This document shows positions 6,243 to 8,644 of a DNA stretch of 8,644 nt, one piece after another (the stretch's first letter is position 1; the number at the start of each line of letters is the position of its first letter). Made by a program: the position numbers and the translations under genes. Source of the stretch: Candidatus Roizmanbacteria bacterium (GTDB taxonomy: Bacteria > Patescibacteriota > Microgenomatia > UBA1406 > GWC2-37-13); assembly GCA_016206365.1 (NCBI GenBank), contig JACQRR010000041.1, positions 1 through 8,644 of the forward strand, given 5' to 3'. The notes below the pieces were generated by a model. It made no database searches and was not told where the DNA came from. It was given only the letters and a program-made list of their open reading frames with translations.

Positions 6243-8402
6243 TTATATAGTTTTCAGCTCTCGTATCTTTTCTCTTATCTTTATCGCCAGTTCAAAATTC
6301 AAGTCATCTGCCTGTTTTCTCATCTCTCTTTCAAGTTTCTTTATTGTTTTCTTGCAATCGTAGGGAGTCAGCGCCTCGCGAGCGATCTCGTCCAAAAAAT
6401 TGGCCGAGTATTGACTCTTAGGGCGATCTAAAAAAAGAAAGTACTGCTCGTCTTCGATTATTTTCTCTCTTACTGGTTTGTAGATTGTGTGTGGTTGGAT
6501 GCCGAGTTTCCTATTAGACTCGATCTGGTAGGCGCGCCGTCTTTCGATCTCTTCAGTTGCTTCTTTTATTGAGCGGGTTATTTGATCAGCATAAATAATA
6601 ACTTCTCCGGTGATGTTCCTGGCTGCCCTACCCATGGTTTGAATGAGAGCGGTCTTTGACCTTAAAAATCCTTCTTTATCAGCGTCTAAAATAGCAACGA
6701 GTGAGACTTCGGGAAGATCTAATCCTTCGCGCAATAGATTTACCCCGATTAGAACGTCGAATTCGTTTTTTCTTAAATTGTCCAGTATATCCGATCGCTC
6801 AAGAGTCTTAATATCAGAATGCAGATATGAAGCACGAATCTTCCTTTCTTTGAGGTATTCGGTTAGATCTTCGGCAATTTTTTTGGTCAAGGTTGTGACA
6901 AGAATTTTTTCTTTGTTTTTGACGCGTCTTCCAATCTCGGCAATCAAATCAAGCACCTCATCTTTGGAAGGACGGATGGTTATTTTGGGATCGATAATTC
7001 CTGTAGGACGAACTAGTTGTTCTGCGACGCCATTATGGTCAATTTTTAATTTTTGCTTTTTAATTTTCAATTTCAGCTCTTCCTTGGCTGAGCGGATCTC
7101 CCACTCGTTTGGAGTTGCAGAAAGATAAATAAAGTGAGGGATCGAGGGATAAAATTCGTCAAATTTAAGCGGGCGATTGTCGAATGCCGCCTTGAGCCTG
7201 AAGCCGAAATCAACCAAAGTCTTTTTTCTGGAAAAGTCGCCGTTATACATGCCTCGCAGTTGAGGAATGGTCATATGCGATTCATCTATGAAGACTAAGA
7301 AATCGTTGTTGTAGGTTTGGGTAAAGTAATTGATAAGAGCGTAAGGAGGATCTCCTGGTTTTCTATTATCAAAATAACGTGAGTAGTTTTCTATTCCGTT
7401 GACATAACCTACTTCTTTGATCATCTCCAGATCGTAGTTTACTCTACGAATAAGTCTTTCTGCTTCAGCGTTTTTTTTTAGAGATTTCAGTTCGTCAGAT
7501 TCCTTTTTTAAATCAGTTCTAATTTGTTGTTCGGCTGATTGGAAAACCATTGGATCGGTGAGATAGTGTTTTGCCGGGTAAATAATAATTTCATTTACTG
7601 GTGATTGATTGTCATTCTGGGGAGCGAAAGTGACTCCAGAATCGTTGTTAGATTCTGGACGCGCTCTCCGCCAGCTGGCGGATCGCTTGCCAGAATGATT
7701 TTCATTAGCGATTTCTTTTCCTGTCAAGGGATCAAATTTTGTTATGAAGGAAATTTTGTTGTTCTTTGATTCTAATCTATATCCGTAGTCTTCATAAGCC
7801 GGATATATATCCATATAATTTCCTCGGATTCTAAAGGACCCACGTTTAAATTCGAATTCAGACCGGTCATAGAGTAGTTCGACTAAACGACGGGATATTT
7901 TATTCCAGTCAGCTTCGTCGCGGAGTTTAATTTCGGCGATAAATTTGCCATACTCGACCGGAGAACCGATGTTATAGATACACGAGACAGAGGCAACGAC
8001 GATGACATCGTTTCTGGTTAAAATATTGGTCGTCGCTTGGAGTCGAAGTTTGTCAATTAGTTCATTGATTTCCGCCTCTTTTTCAATATAAGTATCAGTT
8101 TGGGGGATATAGGCTTCTGGCTGATAAAAATCATAATAAGATACGAAGTAGGAAACCGCATTATCTGGGAAGAAATCACGCATTTCCTGATAGAGCTGTC
8201 CAGCTAAAGTTTTGTTGTGTGAAATTACCAGAGCAGGCTTCTGGAGTTTTTGGATAATATTGGCCATAGTAAAGGTCTTACCGGAACCGGTTACACCAAG
8301 GAGTACTTGGTTTTTTAGCCCATACTCTATCCCGGCGCTTAATTTTTCAATCGCTTGCGGTTGGTCGCCGGTTGGTTTAAAAGTTGAGGTGAGTTTAAAC
8401 AT
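6243..8402 (-). CDS. uvrB: Excinuclease ABC subunit B with two in-frame insertions
   Basis: UvrB is the damage-verifying helicase-like ATPase at the centre of NER. Counting from the TTG two codons upstream (8408), it has Walker A GVTGSGKT (38-45), the beta-hairpin region starting SYYDFYQPEAYIPQTDTY (90-107), Walker B-type DESH (375-378), SATP (430-433), the late helicase motifs (VNLLREGLDLPEVSL and QTMGRAARN, about 556-598) and a C-terminal UVR motif (about 687-718) that binds UvrC. The ATG at 8402 gives the standard MFKLTSTFKPTGDQPQ start and 719 aa; TTG at 8408 is possible. E. coli UvrB is 673 aa. The extra length is explained by about 35 residues after FDPLTG (around 235-270) and about 16 residues after SATP (around 441-457). 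Both coincide with repeat-like DNA, described separately. All motifs are intact, so the protein is probably active. It is the first gene of the uvr cluster. Confidence 0.98.
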   Translation of the reverse strand: MFKLTSTFKPTGDQPQAIEKLSAGIEYGLKNQVLLGVTGSGKTFTMANIIQKLQKPALVISHNKTLAGQLYQEMRDFFPDNAVSYFVSYYDFYQPEAYIPQTDTYIEKEAEINELIDKLRLQATTNILTRNDVIVVASVSCIYNIGSPVEYGKFIAEIKLRDEADWNKISRRLVELLYDRSEFEFKRGSFRIRGNYMDIYPAYEDYGYRLESKNNKISFITKFDPLTGKEIANENHSGKRSASWRRARPESNNDSGVTFAPQNDNQSPVNEIIIYPAKHYLTDPMVFQSAEQQIRTDLKKESDELKSLKKNAEAERLIRRVNYDLEMIKEVGYVNGIENYSRYFDNRKPGDPPYALINYFTQTYNNDFLVFIDESHMTIPQLRGMYNGDFSRKKTLVDFGFRLKAAFDNRPLKFDEFYPSIPHFIYLSATPNEWEIRSAKEELKLKIKKQKLKIDHNGVAEQLVRPTGIIDPKITIRPSKDEVLDLIAEIGRRVKNKEKILVTTLTKKIAEDLTEYLKERKIRASYLHSDIKTLERSDILDNLRKNEFDVLIGVNLLREGLDLPEVSLVAILDADKEGFLRSKTALIQTMGRAARNITGEVIIYADQITRSIKEATEEIERRRAYQIESNRKLGIQPHTIYKPVREKIIEDEQYFLFLDRPKSQYSANFLDEIAREALTPYDCKKTIKKLEREMRKQADDLNFELAIKIREKIRELKTI
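7041..7073. repeat. AT-rich low-complexity in-frame insertion in uvrB
   Basis: The minus strand reads as two similar A/T-rich halves, roughly AAATTGAAAATTAAAAAGC followed by AAAAATTAAAAATTGAC, encoding the lysine-rich ELKLKIKKQKLKID between the SATP motif and the VRPTG motif of UvrB. E. coli UvrB has about 16 residues between these motifs; this protein has about 32. The tract looks like a partial tandem duplication or a captured low-complexity repeat that kept the frame. Confidence 0.55.
7611..7698. repeat. Palindromic repeat element inserted in frame in uvrB
   Basis: The plus strand starts GTCATTCTGGGGAGCGAA, related to the element at the left edge of the window. TCATTCTGG (7612-7620) pairs perfectly with CCAGAATGA (7690-7698), closing the whole element. 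Inside are hairpin CCAGAATC/GATTCTGG (7636-7643 and 7651-7658, 7-nt loop) and a perfect 16-bp palindrome TCCGCCAGCTGGCGGA (7667-7682). The closed stem spans 87 nt (29 codons) and is read through in the minus frame as UvrB residues about 237-266, which have no counterpart in E. coli UvrB. The site follows FDPLTG, a loop-like position before the IYP strand. Translated palindromic elements are known in Rickettsia (RPE); whether this is the same kind of element is inference. Confidence 0.85.
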
Positions 8403-8414
8403 GATCAACCAATC

Positions 8415-8423
8415 ATTGTATCA
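8415..8423 (-). promoter_or_regulatory. Possible extended -10 promoter of uvrB
   Basis: On the minus strand TGATACAAT fits an extended -10 (TG-N-TATAAT with one mismatch in the hexamer). No convincing -35 hexamer lies 16-18 nt upstream. Transcription from it would start at about 8408, only some 6 nt before the ATG at 8402, giving an almost leaderless uvrB mRNA. This agrees with the absence of a Shine-Dalgarno but rests on one short motif in AT-rich DNA. Confidence 0.35.
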
Positions 8424-8475
8424 TGTTTGAAAACAAAAATCACTATTCGTCAGAAGAAAAAAATTAATAGATTCA

Positions 8476-8490
8476 ATACCATATTGGTAT
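8476..8490. promoter_or_regulatory. 15-bp inverted repeat upstream of uvrB, possible operator
   Basis: ATACCA and TGGTAT form 6-bp perfect arms around a 3-nt centre, about 75 nt upstream of the uvrB start. It does not match the known LexA boxes CTGT-N8-ACAG or GAAC-N4-GTTC. It could be a regulator site for the uvr genes, or part of a weak 3' hairpin of an upstream minus-strand gene, since an A/T-rich stretch with a T-run on the minus strand follows after about 12 nt. Chance is also possible. Confidence 0.25.
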
Positions 8491-8528
8491 CGGCCGGCAT
8501 CAAGATGGTAATTAATTGTGTGCCTGGG

Positions 8529-8644
8529 TTATTTTTTGGAATTGAAGGGTTTAAGGAGAAGCGCTACCAACTGTTTGCGATGGTGTGGATCTTTGAGGAT
8601 GTGGATGGCTGCGGGAGAAACGGAAATGATTATAATTGCTAAGA
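8529..8644 (-). CDS. Possible C-terminal fragment of unidentified upstream gene
   Basis: An open minus-strand frame enters from the right window edge and ends at TAA (8529-8531), giving 37 residues that begin LAIIIISVSPAAIHIL (hydrophobic) and end LLLKPFNSKK. No family is recognised. The same orientation as the uvr genes and a 126-bp gap before uvrB would fit an upstream neighbour, but C-ending codons seem commoner than in the uvr genes and the frame is too short to be convincing. A 71-aa plus-strand frame overlaps this stretch and is equally unsupported. Confidence 0.2.
   Translation of the reverse strand, partial: LAIIIISVSPAAIHILKDPHHRKQLVALLLKPFNSKK

Noticed and set aside
6643..7128. 161-aa plus-strand open frame antisense to uvrB
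   Set aside because: It lies entirely over the highly conserved helicase motifs of uvrB, and its translation is a Ser/Arg/Leu-rich composition typical of an antisense shadow.
8427..8642. 71-aa plus-strand open frame starting at TTG
   Set aside because: It has a weak start codon, no ribosome binding site and no recognisable family, and it starts within the probable uvrB promoter region.
1..8644. CRISPR array or multi-gene defence system
   Set aside because: There are only single palindromic elements without regular spacing or spacers, and no cas, toxin, restriction or defence-type genes are visible.

Overview
This window is a compact nucleotide excision repair (NER) locus. Read on the minus strand (right to left), the order is uvrB, uvrA, a gene for a secreted or membrane-anchored transglutaminase-like protein, then uvrC. 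All four genes point the same way. The junctions are 34 bp (uvrB-uvrA), 127 bp (uvrA-transglutaminase gene) and an 11-bp overlap (transglutaminase gene-uvrC), so at least partial co-transcription is likely. No tRNA, rRNA, CRISPR array, insertion sequence or plus-strand gene could be supported.

The sequence is AT-rich. None of the four genes has a recognisable purine-rich Shine-Dalgarno sequence, UvrC is a short form without the C-terminal helix-hairpin-helix region, and palindromic repeats lie between and inside genes. Together this suggests a streamlined bacterium, most likely from the Candidate Phyla Radiation/Patescibacteria (perhaps a Microgenomates-type lineage). That assignment is an inference from style, not from a marker gene.

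Layout: 1-77 is a palindromic repeat, probably cut by the window edge, just downstream of uvrC. 108-1409 is uvrC. 1399-3213 is the transglutaminase-like gene, whose signal-peptide region contains a 7-nt tandem repeat. 3214-3340 is a spacer almost filled by a nested palindrome. 3341-6208 is uvrA. 6243-8402 is uvrB, which carries two in-frame insertions relative to E. coli UvrB; one of them is a palindromic repeat element. 8403-8528 is the uvrB upstream region with a possible extended -10 promoter and a short inverted repeat. 8529-8644 may be the tail of an unidentified upstream minus-strand gene.

How the genes work together: UvrA dimers find distorted DNA and load UvrB; UvrB verifies the lesion; UvrC cuts on both sides of it using its GIY-YIG and RNase H-like nuclease domains. 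All catalytic signatures of the three proteins are intact. The transglutaminase-like protein is predicted to work outside the cytoplasm and has no known NER role. The strongest candidates for something new are the repeat element translated as part of UvrB, the matching repeat family at the locus edge, and the envelope protein embedded in a DNA repair operon.
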